A model generated the notes under the pieces. That model was not told where the DNA came from. It saw nothing but the letters and a program-made list of their open reading frames with translations, and ran no database searches. A stretch of DNA of 64,000 nt from Kordia sp965224175. GTDB taxonomy: Bacteria > Bacteroidota > Bacteroidia > Flavobacteriales > Flavobacteriaceae. The stretch spans positions 4,216,001 to 4,280,000 of the forward strand of contig NZ_OZ245041.1 in the NCBI RefSeq assembly GCF_965224175.1, written 5' to 3'. A program made the position numbers and the translations under genes. Every line of letters starts with the position of its first letter. Within the stretch, counting starts at the first letter, position 1. Below are positions 33,028 to 42,233 of this stretch, one piece after another.

Positions 33028-33753
33028 ATGATAAAAAAACTATTCTTAGAAGCTTTTAAAAAAGCAGAACAGCACAGCGGAAGGAAAACTAAAAATGGAA
33101 TAGCTACGTATCTAGAGCAAATATTTGAAGAACAATTAGGTTTTAGAGTGAATAGGATTACGTTTTCTCGTTACTATGAACAATTCATTGAAAACAAAGG
33201 AAATCAGGCTGCAAATCCTAAAACAGATTTGTTAAATCAAACTGCAAAATATTTAGGCTTTGATAATTATGAAGACTTTGTAAAGAAGAGTCAAATACAG
33301 CAACCTACTACTATTACCATAGATGACAATGATAATTCGACAACTATTAGTATTCTAAAAAAATATAAATATTATATGATTGTTGTATTTGCATTGATAA
33401 CAACCTATACTGGTTTTGAGATTACTGGACAACGGTGGATGGTTTGGAATGGCACAGAATATATAAAAGTAGATTTTGATCTAGATAAATATGATTTTAA
33501 ACAACTAAAACGTTATGATGAAGATTTATACAAACATTTCAAAAAAGTAACTGTTGACTGCGATACTACGAAGTTTTATAAATCTGATGGTTCTGTAAAT
33601 ATTTGGTACGGTAAAAATTATAAAAAAGAACTACAATATTTTACATATCACGGCTTACATCCTGAAACAGGAAAGTCCCTCAAACACATAACAAATTATA
33701 TGATTGAAAATCATATATGTACTACAGATTCTATCACTAACATCAATCAATAA
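33028..33753 (+). CDS. Membrane-anchored regulator-like protein (241 aa)
   Basis: The first 90 residues are helical and basic (KKLFLEAFKKAEQHSGRKTK, IATYLEQIFEEQLGF, RITFSRYYEQFIEN, TAKYLGFDNYEDFV) and look like a DNA-binding or protein-interaction domain. One membrane helix follows at about 112-130 (YYMIVVFALITTYTGFEIT), and an extracytoplasmic domain of about 110 residues ends with two Cys (VTVDCDTTKF; ENHICTTD). The architecture of cytoplasmic domain, helix and periplasmic domain suggests a one-component signal protein. It is 16 bp before the TPR gene. Confidence 0.6.
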   Translation: MIKKLFLEAFKKAEQHSGRKTKNGIATYLEQIFEEQLGFRVNRITFSRYYEQFIENKGNQAANPKTDLLNQTAKYLGFDNYEDFVKKSQIQQPTTITIDDNDNSTTISILKKYKYYMIVVFALITTYTGFEITGQRWMVWNGTEYIKVDFDLDKYDFKQLKRYDEDLYKHFKKVTVDCDTTKFYKSDGSVNIWYGKNYKKELQYFTYHGLHPETGKSLKHITNYMIENHICTTDSITNINQ

Positions 33754-33769
33754 TCATAACACTTAGATA

Positions 33770-34663
33770 ATGACAAAAAAGAAAAATGGAAAAGGTTGTC
33801 TTATTGTAATTGGACTAATTTTTATACTTAGTATTATTGGAAATCTTATTTCAAAGCCACAAAATGAAATATACGCAGATGCTTCCTTAAAATATAGATT
33901 AAGTGAATATAAAGAAGCTTTAGAACTTATTAATGAAATAATAGAAAGAGACAGCACTAATACAGAATATTATGAACTTCGTGGAAAGATTCTGTATGAA
34001 TTGCAAGATACACTACATAGTGAAGAAGACTTCAAACGAACTTTAACATTTGCTAAGACTGACTCTGTAAAAAATATTCGAATAAAAGAATTAATAAATT
34101 GGGATATACAACATGATCAAAAAGAAAAAGCTAAAGAGTTATTGAAAGAAGAAGTAAAACTTTATAAAAACGATTCTATAAAACATATAGAAATTATGGA
34201 ATATGCTGCCGAAAAATATTTAGTTATCGGCGACACATTAGAAACTATTCATCTATATAGGCAATTAAGTAATGAATATAAGAAAATAGGGCGATTTAAT
34301 AATCGGATTGGTATTTTATATTCAATAATGCACAAAAATAAAAACGCATTAGCTGAATTTAAGAAAGCAGTCAAAGCAGAGCCAAACAATGATCTTTTCT
34401 TATATAATCTTGGAATTTCTTACTTAAACTTACTCAATAAAAGAAAAGCAAAGTTGTATTTCAAAAAATCGATGGAATTAGGTAATGAAGAAGCCTGCCG
34501 TGAATACAGAGAACTCACAGCTAAAACAAGATATTATCAGCGGACTAAATGTTGTGACGGTACAACCAGTTCTGCTTCAGGAAGAGGCGCATGCTCTCAT
34601 CATAGCGGAGTATGCGGAATCGTTAATATTCCATATAAAGTCTACACGATAGAATGCAATTAA
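33770..34663 (+). CDS. TPR membrane protein with DUF3761-like C-terminus
   Basis: An N-terminal basic stretch and membrane anchor (GCLIVIGLIFILSIIGNLI) is followed by TPR-type helices at about 45-240 (ADASLKYRLSEYKEALELIN, NNDLFLYNLGISYLNLLNK). The last 40 residues hold CCDGTTSSASGRGACSHHSG and a Val-Cys, the C-DGT-S...C-S-H-GGV signature of DUF3761, a small exported Cys/His domain. The combination is unusual. It is between a regulator-like gene and a small membrane protein gene. Confidence 0.7.
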   Translation: MTKKKNGKGCLIVIGLIFILSIIGNLISKPQNEIYADASLKYRLSEYKEALELINEIIERDSTNTEYYELRGKILYELQDTLHSEEDFKRTLTFAKTDSVKNIRIKELINWDIQHDQKEKAKELLKEEVKLYKNDSIKHIEIMEYAAEKYLVIGDTLETIHLYRQLSNEYKKIGRFNNRIGILYSIMHKNKNALAEFKKAVKAEPNNDLFLYNLGISYLNLLNKRKAKLYFKKSMELGNEEACREYRELTAKTRYYQRTKCCDGTTSSASGRGACSHHSGVCGIVNIPYKVYTIECN

Positions 34664-34698
34664 AACTTGAAATCATTAATCTTAAAAACATTATAAAC

Positions 34699-34962
34699 AT
34701 GAAAAAAATAATTGGAATCATACTAACAATCGTAAGCTTTTTAATGAATTCTTATGGAGTACTGCTATTAGCTGTCTCGGAATTTGATAATATGAAGGCT
34801 TTTCAGAAAAATGAATTAAAAACTGCTGGTTTTTTAGTATTACTTATAAGCATCGCTCTTTTTATTGTTGGTTTATTTCTTATTGCTTCAAAGTCAAGAA
34901 AATATAGAAAAATGGAGATGGAGCTATCAAACTTGAAATTCACACAAGGAAAAGAGCTTTGA
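34699..34962 (+). CDS. 87-aa two-helix membrane protein
   Basis: Met-16 of the open frame (34699) starts directly before a hydrophobic helix (KKIIGIILTIVSFLMNSYGV); a second helix is FLVLLISIALFIVGLFLIA, followed by a basic coiled end (KSRKYRKMEMELSNLK). It follows the TPR gene by 35 bp and probably ends its operon. Function unknown. Confidence 0.6.
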   Translation: MKKIIGIILTIVSFLMNSYGVLLLAVSEFDNMKAFQKNELKTAGFLVLLISIALFIVGLFLIASKSRKYRKMEMELSNLKFTQGKEL

Positions 34963-35323
34963 TATATTGATTAACTATTGAATAATAAAAATAGGAATTA
35001 TGTCAGTTCAAAAACTAAAATACACTTATGTAATTTTTAAGTAGTTATTTAATTCCTAATAAATTAGAGGTTTTTTGAAGTTTTATCTATATTTTTGAGC
35101 CGTATTATTAATCAATAAAGAATACACAAACGAATACGTTTCACCTGTTCCTGAATTACAATATTAATCACAAATATTTAATTATCAGCTCATTGTGGTT
35201 TCTTAATTAAAACAGGAATAGCTGAAAGCCTGACCTTGTGTATGCTGCACGGAGTGAAAGCTTCACACTAGGAAACGCTCATAAAAAAATCCGCTACTGA
35301 GAGCGGATTTTGAAGTATGTGTT
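34963..35323. other. 361-bp gap ending the accessory region
   Basis: The gap carries the terminator of the leftward dipeptidase gene at 35286-35311 and otherwise AT-rich sequence. No ORF or repeat was recognised. Confidence 0.4.
35286..35311 (-). terminator. Terminator of the M20 dipeptidase gene
   Basis: AAAATCCGCT (35286-35295) and AGCGGATTTT (35302-35311) form a 10-bp stem with a 6-base loop, 13 bp after the gene stop, with A/T runs at both sides. Confidence 0.85.
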
Positions 35324-36712
35324 TTACCTAGAAAGTTCTGTAAAATATTTATAAAACAATGGAATCGTTTCAATTCCTTTGAGATAGTTGAAAATTCCAA
35401 AATGTTCATTAGGTGAATGAATAGCATCACTATTTAAACCAAATCCCATTAAAATTGTTTTACTTTTTAATTCTTTTTCAAAGAGTGAAACAATAGGAAT
35501 ACTTCCTCCAGAACGTTGCGGAATGGCAGGAACACCAAAGGTATCTTCGTAAGCTTTACTAGCTGCCTGATATCCGATATTATCAATTGGTGTTACATAT
35601 CCTTGTCCGCCATGATGAGGTGTTACTTTTACTGTGACACCAGCAGGAGCAATATTTTCAAAATGTGTTTTAAATAATTCTGTGATTTCTTTCCATTCTT
35701 GATTTGGAACTAAGCGCATCGAAATTTTTGCATATGCTTTACTAGCAATAACCGTTTTAGCACCTTCGCCAGTATATCCGCCCCAAATTCCATTTACATC
35801 AAGTGTAGGGCGAATAGAGTTACGTTCGTTAGTAGTATAACCAGTTTCACCGTAAACTGCATCAATATCTAAGGCATTTTTATATGCTTCTAAAGAAAAA
35901 GGCGCTTTTGCCATTTCTGCACGTTCTGCAGCAGATAATTCTTCTACTTTGTCGTAAAAACCAGGAATTGTGATGTGATTGTTTTCGTCATGTAATGAAG
36001 CAATCATTTTAGATAATATATTAATTGGATTTGCTACAGCGCCACCATACAATCCAGAGTGTAAATCTCGATTTGGACCCGTAACTTCAACTTCTACATA
36101 ACTTAATCCACGTAAGCCCGTAGTGATAGAAGGTTGCGTATTACTAATCATTCCTGTATCAGAAATTAAGATTACATCATTGGCAAGTTTCTCTTGATTG
36201 CGTTCTACAAACCAAGCAAGACTTTCAGAACCAACTTCTTCTTCACCTTCAATCATAAACTTTACGTTACAAGGCAATTGGTCAGTTTCGTTCATTAACT
36301 CCAATGCTTTAACATGCATGTACATTTGTCCTTTATCATCACAAGCTCCGCGAGCAAAAATAGCGCCTTCTGGATGAATATCTGTTTTTTTGATAATAGG
36401 TTCAAAAGGACCGCTTTCCCAAAGTTCTAATGGATCTGGCGGTTGTACATCATAATGTCCATACACTAAAACAGTAGGTAAGTCGTCAGAAATATGTTTA
36501 TGTCCATATACGATAGGATATCCTGGAGTTTCGCAAATTTCGACATGATCACAACCAGCTTTTTCTAAACTAGCTTTAATTGCTGCTGAAGTGTCAATAA
36601 CATCTTGAGTATAAGCAGGATCAGCACTGATTGATGGGATTTTTAAAAGTTCGATGAGTTCATCTATGAAACGATTTTTATGTGTTTCAACATAAGATTT
36701 TATAGTATTCAT
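35324..36712 (-). CDS. M20-family dipeptidase
   Basis: This 462-aa cytoplasmic metallopeptidase has the metal-site motifs in order: LVYGHYDVQP (His-86, Asp-88), ARGACDDKGQ (bridging Asp-125), EGEEEVGS (catalytic and metal Glu at about 158-160), SDTG at about 190 and a final His in HSPNEH near the C-terminus. The inserted lid domain (about 200-350) has RLVPNQ. It belongs to the CNDP-like branch that cleaves di- and short peptides. It is monocistronic, with its own terminator. Confidence 0.92.
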   Translation of the reverse strand: MNTIKSYVETHKNRFIDELIELLKIPSISADPAYTQDVIDTSAAIKASLEKAGCDHVEICETPGYPIVYGHKHISDDLPTVLVYGHYDVQPPDPLELWESGPFEPIIKKTDIHPEGAIFARGACDDKGQMYMHVKALELMNETDQLPCNVKFMIEGEEEVGSESLAWFVERNQEKLANDVILISDTGMISNTQPSITTGLRGLSYVEVEVTGPNRDLHSGLYGGAVANPINILSKMIASLHDENNHITIPGFYDKVEELSAAERAEMAKAPFSLEAYKNALDIDAVYGETGYTTNERNSIRPTLDVNGIWGGYTGEGAKTVIASKAYAKISMRLVPNQEWKEITELFKTHFENIAPAGVTVKVTPHHGGQGYVTPIDNIGYQAASKAYEDTFGVPAIPQRSGGSIPIVSLFEKELKSKTILMGFGLNSDAIHSPNEHFGIFNYLKGIETIPLFYKYFTELSR

Positions 36713-36821
36713 GAAGTATATTGAATTTATCTAGATACTCAAAAGTACTAAAAAAAGAAGTAAAAATAAGCGTCACTTGCTTTGAATATTAAAAATCTTC
36801 TTTATATTTGCAGCCACATTT

Positions 36822-36903
36822 GCGGGTGTGGTGAAATTGGTAGACACGCTAGACTTAGGATCTAGTGCCTAACAGCGTGAAGGTTCGAGTCCTTTCACCC
36901 GCA
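36822..36903 (+). tRNA. tRNA-Leu (anticodon UAG)
   Basis: GCGGGTG pairs with CACCCGC as acceptor stem; the D-arm is GTG...CAC with GG in the loop. The anticodon stem CTAGA/TCTAG carries the loop CTTAGGA with anticodon TAG. A long variable arm (TGCCTAACAGCGTG) and T-loop TTCGAGT follow, with discriminator A at 36903. CCA is not encoded. The long variable arm and discriminator A confirm leucine. Confidence 0.95.
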
Positions 36904-37121
36904 CAGAAACTAAAAGCTGAGATTTAAGAATCTTGGCTTTTTTTATTGTTCTTCTATTAGCATTCTAAAACAAACTTTCTATGAAGGAATCGTAATATAT
37001 AAATATCGATTACTACAAGAGGTATTTTTCCCTAGATATATAAATTACGAGTATTACTGTTTTTCTTGAATATGTTGATTTTATAGTTTCGAGTTATTAT
37101 TAAATCAAAAACTTATATATC

Positions 37122-37313
37122 ATGAAAAGACAAAACGCTAAAGGTTTATCATTAAACAAGAAATCAATATCTAATTTGGAAAGCTTTAAAGCAGGTTTAT
37201 CAAGAGACACAAACGATTGTCCAGATACAATGACTTGTCCATTATGGTCGTGTGCTAATTGTACAGATCTTACAAATGATACTTGTAGAAATTACTGCAA
37301 TAGTGAAAAATAG
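37122..37313 (+). CDS. Orphan RiPP (class I lanthipeptide-like) precursor, 63 aa
   Basis: The leader GLSLNKKSISNLESFKAG carries the LxLxKxxIxxL motif found in Bacteroidetes lanthipeptide-like and related RiPP precursors. The presumed core (from about residue 28) has six cysteines among Thr/Ser residues (NDCPDTMTCPLWSCANCTDL, then NDTCRNYCNSEK). A hairpin terminator lies 44 bp downstream, so it is a monocistronic unit. No LanB/LanC, radical SAM or exporter gene is nearby; modification in trans is assumed from family knowledge. Confidence 0.8.
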   Translation: MKRQNAKGLSLNKKSISNLESFKAGLSRDTNDCPDTMTCPLWSCANCTDLTNDTCRNYCNSEK

Positions 37314-37356
37314 TTATATCTAAAGTGTCAATGAATTATTGATGCTAAAAGAAAAG

Positions 37357-37380
37357 AACGGACTTCGGTCCGTTTTTTTT
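37357..37380 (+). terminator. Terminator of the RiPP precursor gene
   Basis: AACGGAC-TTCG-GTCCGTT is followed by a run of T to 37380; the UUCG tetraloop makes it very stable. Confidence 0.9.
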
Positions 37381-37491
37381 ATGAAGTATAAGTTTGTGGA
37401 ATGTTTTCAGGATTTTAAGCTAATTGCAAAGAGCATTTTTTAATTTTTTACATAGTGAAGATATTTTAAATAACTGATAAAGAGGTGGTTT

Positions 37492-37512
37492 TACGGTTAT
37501 ACCGTAATTTTG
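37492..37512 (+). promoter_or_regulatory. Promoter with inverted repeat ahead of the S74/T9SS gene
   Basis: TACGGT-TAT-ACCGTA (37492-37506) overlaps the -7 box TAATTTTG (37505-37512), 51 bp before the ATG at 37563. No -33 TTTG is seen at the usual distance. The dyad covers the box, which would suit a repressor. Confidence 0.5.
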
Positions 37513-37562
37513 TTTAACTTTTTATGGATATATTTAAACAGATTAACCAAAAATTTAAGATT

Positions 37563-39050
37563 ATGAAAAAAGTTACTTTTATTTTCGCATTACTTTTTAG
37601 TGTATTTGCATTAGGACAAAATGAATCTTCTGGTCCTGTAGCAACAAGTATTACAACTCCAGCTCCATTAACAGGAGAAACGTTTAGATTTGGCCCTGGC
37701 TTGGTCACGCAATTAGACGCTGGAAGTGCTTTTGACTTTAATGCGAGTCAATGGTTTTCTATTGGTAGATTGAGTACTGGAAGCCAAAATGTTTTTGGAC
37801 TTCGTTTTCAGTTAAAAAACAGAGCATTGACAATGGGATATCAAGATACAGGTGATATCAACCCAAGAATTCAGTGGATCGGTGATTCTTTTGCTTCAGG
37901 AACTGACTTAGAATTTAGAGTTGCAAATAGTTTTATTTCGACAAATTCTACGTTGGTTGCAACAATGACGAATGATGGTAGAACATTTTTTGGAACTCCA
38001 TTAACTGTAAATTCTACAAAAATAGGTGTCGATTATACAGACGTAGGAAGTAATCGTACAGGTGTGACGGCAGAAAATAACTCAACTTCAAGCGGTTTTG
38101 TTACGGGATTTAAATCTACTAATAATTTTTCATGTTACATTAAAAACGGCTTAGATGTTCGTAGTAGTGGCGGTGCTTATGCGGATACAGGAGTTAACAT
38201 TAGAATAAATGATGCATTCCAAAGCTATGGGTTAAGTGCATTTGTTACAGGAAGTGCTACGGGAAGTACGTATGGTGTACGAGGAATCATTTCTACAGGA
38301 GCTACGAGTGCTAGACCGACTGGTTTCGGAGCAGGTATATATGGAAGCGCATCCACATCTACAAATAGATATGCAGGATACTTTAATGGTAATGTTTTTG
38401 TAACAGGAACATTTACAGTTTCAGATAAACAATTAAAAGAAAATATTAAAGATGAGGAAAACGTTTTAGATAAGATATCACAATTAGATGCAGTTACATA
38501 TACATTTAAGCAAAATGACGAATTAAATCTTCCACAAGGATTACAACATGGATTCTTGGCGCAAAATCTCGAAGAAGTTTTTCCAGAATTGGTAACTACA
38601 ATCAATAAGCCAATTTTTGATAAAGAAAACAAACAAACTGGTACATATGATTATAAAGCGGTTAACTATGTTGGAATGATTTCTGTATTGACTTCAAGTT
38701 TGAAAGAAATGAATGAAAAAGTAACTTCTTTACAAACAGAACTAGAAGAATTAAAAAGAGAGAACTTGGCTAAGAAAGAAGATGATATCAAAGAAATTGG
38801 TTTCTCAATGGAACAGAACAGACCAAATCCTTTTACAGATCAAACAACGATTAATTACACGTTGCCAGAAAATGCAAAAGCAACGATCTCGGTTTTTGAT
38901 CTTTCAGGGAAATTTGTGAGAGATTATCAATTATCAAGTCAAAAAGGACAGGTAATTATAAGTTCAAATGAAATAGGAAAAGGAATGTTTATTTACAGCT
39001 TAGTTTCCAATGGAGAAATCATGGTTTCTAAGAAAATGATAGTAAAGTAA
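37563..39050 (+). CDS. Secreted protein with S74 chaperone domain and T9SS sorting domain
   Basis: Met-14 of the open frame is chosen because a signal peptide follows at once (KKVTFIFALLFSVFALGQ). The 495-aa protein has a beta-rich region resembling tail-fibre or adhesin stalks to about 290. A peptidase S74 intramolecular chaperone follows (SDKQLKENIKDEENVLDKIS, then LQHGFLAQNLEEVFPELV and NYVGMISVLTSSLKEM). After a short coiled coil, a C-terminal Por/T9SS type A domain of about 80 residues has QNRPNPFTDQTTINYTLP and GMFIYSLVSNGEIMVSKKMI. It is probably a surface-exposed, trimeric protein exported by the type IX system. Confidence 0.88.
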   Translation: MKKVTFIFALLFSVFALGQNESSGPVATSITTPAPLTGETFRFGPGLVTQLDAGSAFDFNASQWFSIGRLSTGSQNVFGLRFQLKNRALTMGYQDTGDINPRIQWIGDSFASGTDLEFRVANSFISTNSTLVATMTNDGRTFFGTPLTVNSTKIGVDYTDVGSNRTGVTAENNSTSSGFVTGFKSTNNFSCYIKNGLDVRSSGGAYADTGVNIRINDAFQSYGLSAFVTGSATGSTYGVRGIISTGATSARPTGFGAGIYGSASTSTNRYAGYFNGNVFVTGTFTVSDKQLKENIKDEENVLDKISQLDAVTYTFKQNDELNLPQGLQHGFLAQNLEEVFPELVTTINKPIFDKENKQTGTYDYKAVNYVGMISVLTSSLKEMNEKVTSLQTELEELKRENLAKKEDDIKEIGFSMEQNRPNPFTDQTTINYTLPENAKATISVFDLSGKFVRDYQLSSQKGQVIISSNEIGKGMFIYSLVSNGEIMVSKKMIVK

Positions 39051-39078
39051 ATTTACAGACTTAAAAATTAGCATATAA

Positions 39079-39107
39079 AAAAAGCTTCTCCATTGGAGAA
39101 GCTTTTT
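39079..39107 (+). terminator. Hairpin terminator between convergent genes
   Basis: AAAAAGCTTCTCC and GGAGAAGCTTTTT form a 13-bp stem with a 3-base loop, serving the S74 gene on the plus strand and the Ala-rich lipoprotein gene on the minus strand. Confidence 0.9.
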
Positions 39108-39127
39108 ATGGTATTTACATAAAAATC

Positions 39128-39574
39128 TTAGTGATTTCCTTTAGCCTTTTCTTTTAAGTCTTTAGCAGCTTTCTTTGCATCTTCTACTGTTTTGTTAGCA
39201 GCATCTTTTGCATTATTAGCAGCCTTTTTAGCTTCTTCTTTTGCGTCGTTGGCCATGTCTTTTGCTCCGTCTACTGCATCATTTGCAGCTTTCTTTGCAG
39301 AATCAACAGCATCGTTTGCAGCGTCTTTTACGTTATTTGCAGCATTGTTAGCAGCATCTTTTACGTCGTTTGCAGCGTCTTTAGTAGCATCAACTGCATT
39401 ATTAGCAGCATCTTTTACATCATTCGCAACATCATTCGCAGTGTCTTTTACATCTTTTACTGCTTGTTCAGTTTTATCTGCAGCTTTTTCACCTTCTTTT
39501 TTTACTTCTTCACAAGAAGTCATTCCGAACGCTAAAGCAACAACTAAAGCAGCTTTTAAAATTACTTTTTTCAT
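39128..39574 (-). CDS. Ala/Lys/Asp-repeat lipoprotein (148 aa)
   Basis: A lipoprotein signal (KAALVVALAFGMTSCEEVKK) is followed by an 11-residue-type amphipathic repeat (DAANDVKDAANNA, AVDSAKKAANDAVDG, MANDAKEEAKKAANNA) to the end, with no aromatic residues. Such repeats resemble LEA or apolipoprotein helices and are common in envelope stress proteins. It is a single gene with a shared terminator. Low complexity makes any closer assignment unsafe. Confidence 0.75.
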   Translation of the reverse strand: MKKVILKAALVVALAFGMTSCEEVKKEGEKAADKTEQAVKDVKDTANDVANDVKDAANNAVDATKDAANDVKDAANNAANNVKDAANDAVDSAKKAANDAVDGAKDMANDAKEEAKKAANNAKDAANKTVEDAKKAAKDLKEKAKGNH

Positions 39575-39712
39575 CTGTTTGTCTATTTATTGTTAATTGT
39601 ATTGACAATGTTAAGGTTTCTTTTACGGATTCACAAAGAATGTTTTAACATCTTTTTAACATTCTATAAAATTATCATTTTAATAGATAAAAGGTGTTTT
39701 TTTGAAAAATTT

Positions 39713-40957
39713 TTATCGTTGGGAAAGATATTTCATGATTATTACACTGGCATTTCCGTTTGCGTGAACGTAATCATGATTAATTTTGCTTGTAGTAGCT
39801 TTAAAATCAGTGTCTTTTAACAGTCGATTTGTTGTTTCTTTGAATTCAACTTCAGAAGTAACCGAAAGTACGCCACCAAGTTGTACCAAATCTTCAGCTT
39901 CTTTAAAACCTGAGTAGTGTTTGCCAATAACTACAGGAATTCCAAAAACAGCTGGTTCTAAGGTATTGTGTAATCCAGTACTTCCCATACCGCCGCCAAC
40001 ATATGCAATATCAGCATAACTGTATACTTTTGTTAAAATTCCAATAGTGTCCACAATAAAAACATCAAATTGACTTAAATCCGGCTGTTTTTCCATTTCA
40101 GAAAACAGCACAGTAGGCTTGTGAATACGATTTTTTAATTTTTCAATTTCTTGAGATTTTATATTGTGAGGTGCAATAATGTACTTACAGTTTTCGGTAG
40201 AAGCATTAATAAACGGAACAAAAATAGCTTCATCTTCTTGCCAACTACTTCCAATAACAATACAAGGTGTGTTATCTTTGAAAGTTTCTATAAAAGGTAG
40301 TGAATTATCACGGTCTAAAATTTCTAAAACTCTATCAAAACGTGTGTCTCCACTAATAGTTACATTTGAGTAATTGATATCATTTAAAAGTTTTTTTGAA
40401 GCTTCATCTTGGACGAAAATATGATAAAACGCATGCAATGATTTTCGCATCCAACCGCCATACCATCTAAAAAATGCTTGCGAAGATCTGAAAATAGTAG
40501 AAATGGAAATGGTGTGAATATTTTGTTTTTTTAGAGCAGCTAAATAGTTTGGCCAAAACTCATACTTTACAAAAATAACTAACTCAGGATGTGTAAGTTT
40601 TAGAAACTTTTGAGCATTTGCCTTAGTATCTAAAGGTAAGTATGTAACAATATCTGCAACACCACTATCTTTCTTAACTTCATAACCAGAAGGAGAAAAA
40701 AAAGTGAGTAAAAATGTGTGATCAGGATACTCTTTTTTTAAAGCTTCTAAAACAGGCAATCCTTGTTCGTATTCACCTAGAGAAGCTGTGTGGAACCAAA
40801 TCACCTTATCGTTGGCTGAAATTTGATTTGCTAAGGTTTTAAAAACAGTCTTTCTTCCTGAAACAAAAAGTCCAATTTTGGTGTTAAACAATGCGATGAT
40901 TTTAAGAAAAAAACCTGTAATGTGAACCAATATGTTGTAGATAAAATACAAAAGCAA
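39713..40957 (-). CDS. waaA: 3-deoxy-D-manno-octulosonic acid (Kdo) transferase
   Basis: The 414-aa protein matches WaaA/KdtA, which adds Kdo to lipid A precursors at the inner membrane. An N-terminal membrane anchor (LYFIYNILVHITGFFLKIIA) is followed by the GT-N domain with HTASLGEYEQGLPVLEALKK (the catalytic Glu of the ASxGE motif) and VKYEFWPNYLAAL. The GT-B C-terminal half has GSSWQEDEAIFVPF and ADIAYVGGGMGSTGLHNTLE, then EPAVFGIPVVIGKHYSGFKE. It is slightly shorter than the E. coli enzyme. The gene is divergent from the DegT aminotransferase. Confidence 0.93.
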   Translation of the reverse strand: MLLYFIYNILVHITGFFLKIIALFNTKIGLFVSGRKTVFKTLANQISANDKVIWFHTASLGEYEQGLPVLEALKKEYPDHTFLLTFFSPSGYEVKKDSGVADIVTYLPLDTKANAQKFLKLTHPELVIFVKYEFWPNYLAALKKQNIHTISISTIFRSSQAFFRWYGGWMRKSLHAFYHIFVQDEASKKLLNDINYSNVTISGDTRFDRVLEILDRDNSLPFIETFKDNTPCIVIGSSWQEDEAIFVPFINASTENCKYIIAPHNIKSQEIEKLKNRIHKPTVLFSEMEKQPDLSQFDVFIVDTIGILTKVYSYADIAYVGGGMGSTGLHNTLEPAVFGIPVVIGKHYSGFKEAEDLVQLGGVLSVTSEVEFKETTNRLLKDTDFKATTSKINHDYVHANGNASVIIMKYLSQR

Positions 40958-41049
40958 TGAGTTTGTTGCTAAAATACATTCTTTCCCTTAAATTCATTGG
41001 GTATCGTTGTACAATTTTGTAATATTGTTAGAACAAAAGAAAGATACGA

Positions 41050-42207
41050 ATGAAGAAAATCCAAATGGTCGACCTGAAAGGTCAATATGCAAAAATAAAA
41101 GACCAAGTTGATCAATCCGTATTAGATGTTATTGCATCTTCAGCATTCATAAACGGACCCGAAGTACACGCATTTCAAAAAGAGTTAGAAGAATATTTAG
41201 ACGTAAAGCATGTAATTCCTTGTGCCAATGGAACTGATGCATTGCAAATTGCAATGATGGGACTTGGTTTGAAACCAGGAGATGAAGTTATTACTGCCGA
41301 TTTTACCTTTGCAGCAACTGTTGAGGTAATTGCCTTATTACAATTAACTCCAGTACTGGTTGATGTAGAAAAAGATTCATTTAATATTGATCCAGAAGCG
41401 ATCCGTAAAGCAATCACACCAAAAACAAAAGCGATTGTTCCTGTACATTTGTTTGGGCAATGCGCTAATATGGATGCGATTTTAGAGATTGCAAAAGAAC
41501 ATAATTTATATGTCATAGAAGATAACGCGCAAGCTATTGGAGCCGATTATACATTTGCAGATGGTAGCAAGAAAAAAGCAGGAGGAATTGGTCATGTGGC
41601 TTCTACATCTTTTTTTCCATCTAAAAACTTAGGTTGCTATGGAGATGGAGGCGCAATTTTTACAAATGACGATGATTTAGCACATACTATCAGAGGAATT
41701 GTAAACCATGGAATGTACAAACGTTACCATCATGATGTTGTTGGAGTAAATTCTCGTTTAGATTCTATTCAAGCAACAATATTAAGAGCAAAACTTCCAA
41801 ACTTAGATGCATACAATGCTGCACGTCAAATAGCAGCACATAAATATACCCAAGCATTAAAGGGTAATGATAAAATTATTACACCCAAAACAACAAAACT
41901 GTGTGGAAGTCCAGATAAAGGCGATTGCAGTTGTCATGTATATCATCAATATACATTACGTGTAATTGATGTAGATAGAGACGCTTTAGCCAAACATTTA
42001 AACGAAAATGGAATCCCTTGTGGAGTTTATTACCCAATTCCTTTGCATGCCCAAAAAGCTTACAAAGATGAGCGTTATAATGAAGCAGATTTCCCTGTGA
42101 CAAATCAGTTGATAAACGAAGTAATTTCATTACCAATGCACACAGAATTGGATGATGAGCAAATTGTATTCATCACAAAAACGATATTAGATTTCGTTAA
42201 CGGATAA
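41050..42207 (+). CDS. DegT/DnrJ/EryC1/StrS-family sugar aminotransferase
   Basis: This 385-aa PLP enzyme has NGTDALQIAMMGLGLKPGDE (cofactor phosphate site) and VIEDNAQAIGADY (Asp to the PLP nitrogen). The Schiff-base Lys lies in STSFFPSKNLGCYGDGGAIF, and RLDSIQATILRAKLPNL is the SIQAAxL segment. It makes amino sugars on nucleotide carriers for surface polysaccharide or LPS. A cysteine-rich insertion (KLCGSPDKGDCSCHVYHQYT) is unusual in the family. It precedes galE by 26 bp, consistent with a nucleotide-sugar operon. Confidence 0.92.
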   Translation: MKKIQMVDLKGQYAKIKDQVDQSVLDVIASSAFINGPEVHAFQKELEEYLDVKHVIPCANGTDALQIAMMGLGLKPGDEVITADFTFAATVEVIALLQLTPVLVDVEKDSFNIDPEAIRKAITPKTKAIVPVHLFGQCANMDAILEIAKEHNLYVIEDNAQAIGADYTFADGSKKKAGGIGHVASTSFFPSKNLGCYGDGGAIFTNDDDLAHTIRGIVNHGMYKRYHHDVVGVNSRLDSIQATILRAKLPNLDAYNAARQIAAHKYTQALKGNDKIITPKTTKLCGSPDKGDCSCHVYHQYTLRVIDVDRDALAKHLNENGIPCGVYYPIPLHAQKAYKDERYNEADFPVTNQLINEVISLPMHTELDDEQIVFITKTILDFVNG

Positions 42208-42233
42208 ATTTAATATTCTCGAATTTTTAAAGG

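Noticed and set aside
36822..36903. tRNA-Leu as integration site of an element
   Set aside because: No integrase and no repeat of the tRNA 3' end occurs next to it.
39192..39596. Plus-strand 134-codon ORF rich in Ala/Ser/Phe
   Set aside because: It mirrors the low-complexity repeats of the Ala/Lys/Asp lipoprotein on the other strand, which has a proper signal and terminator.
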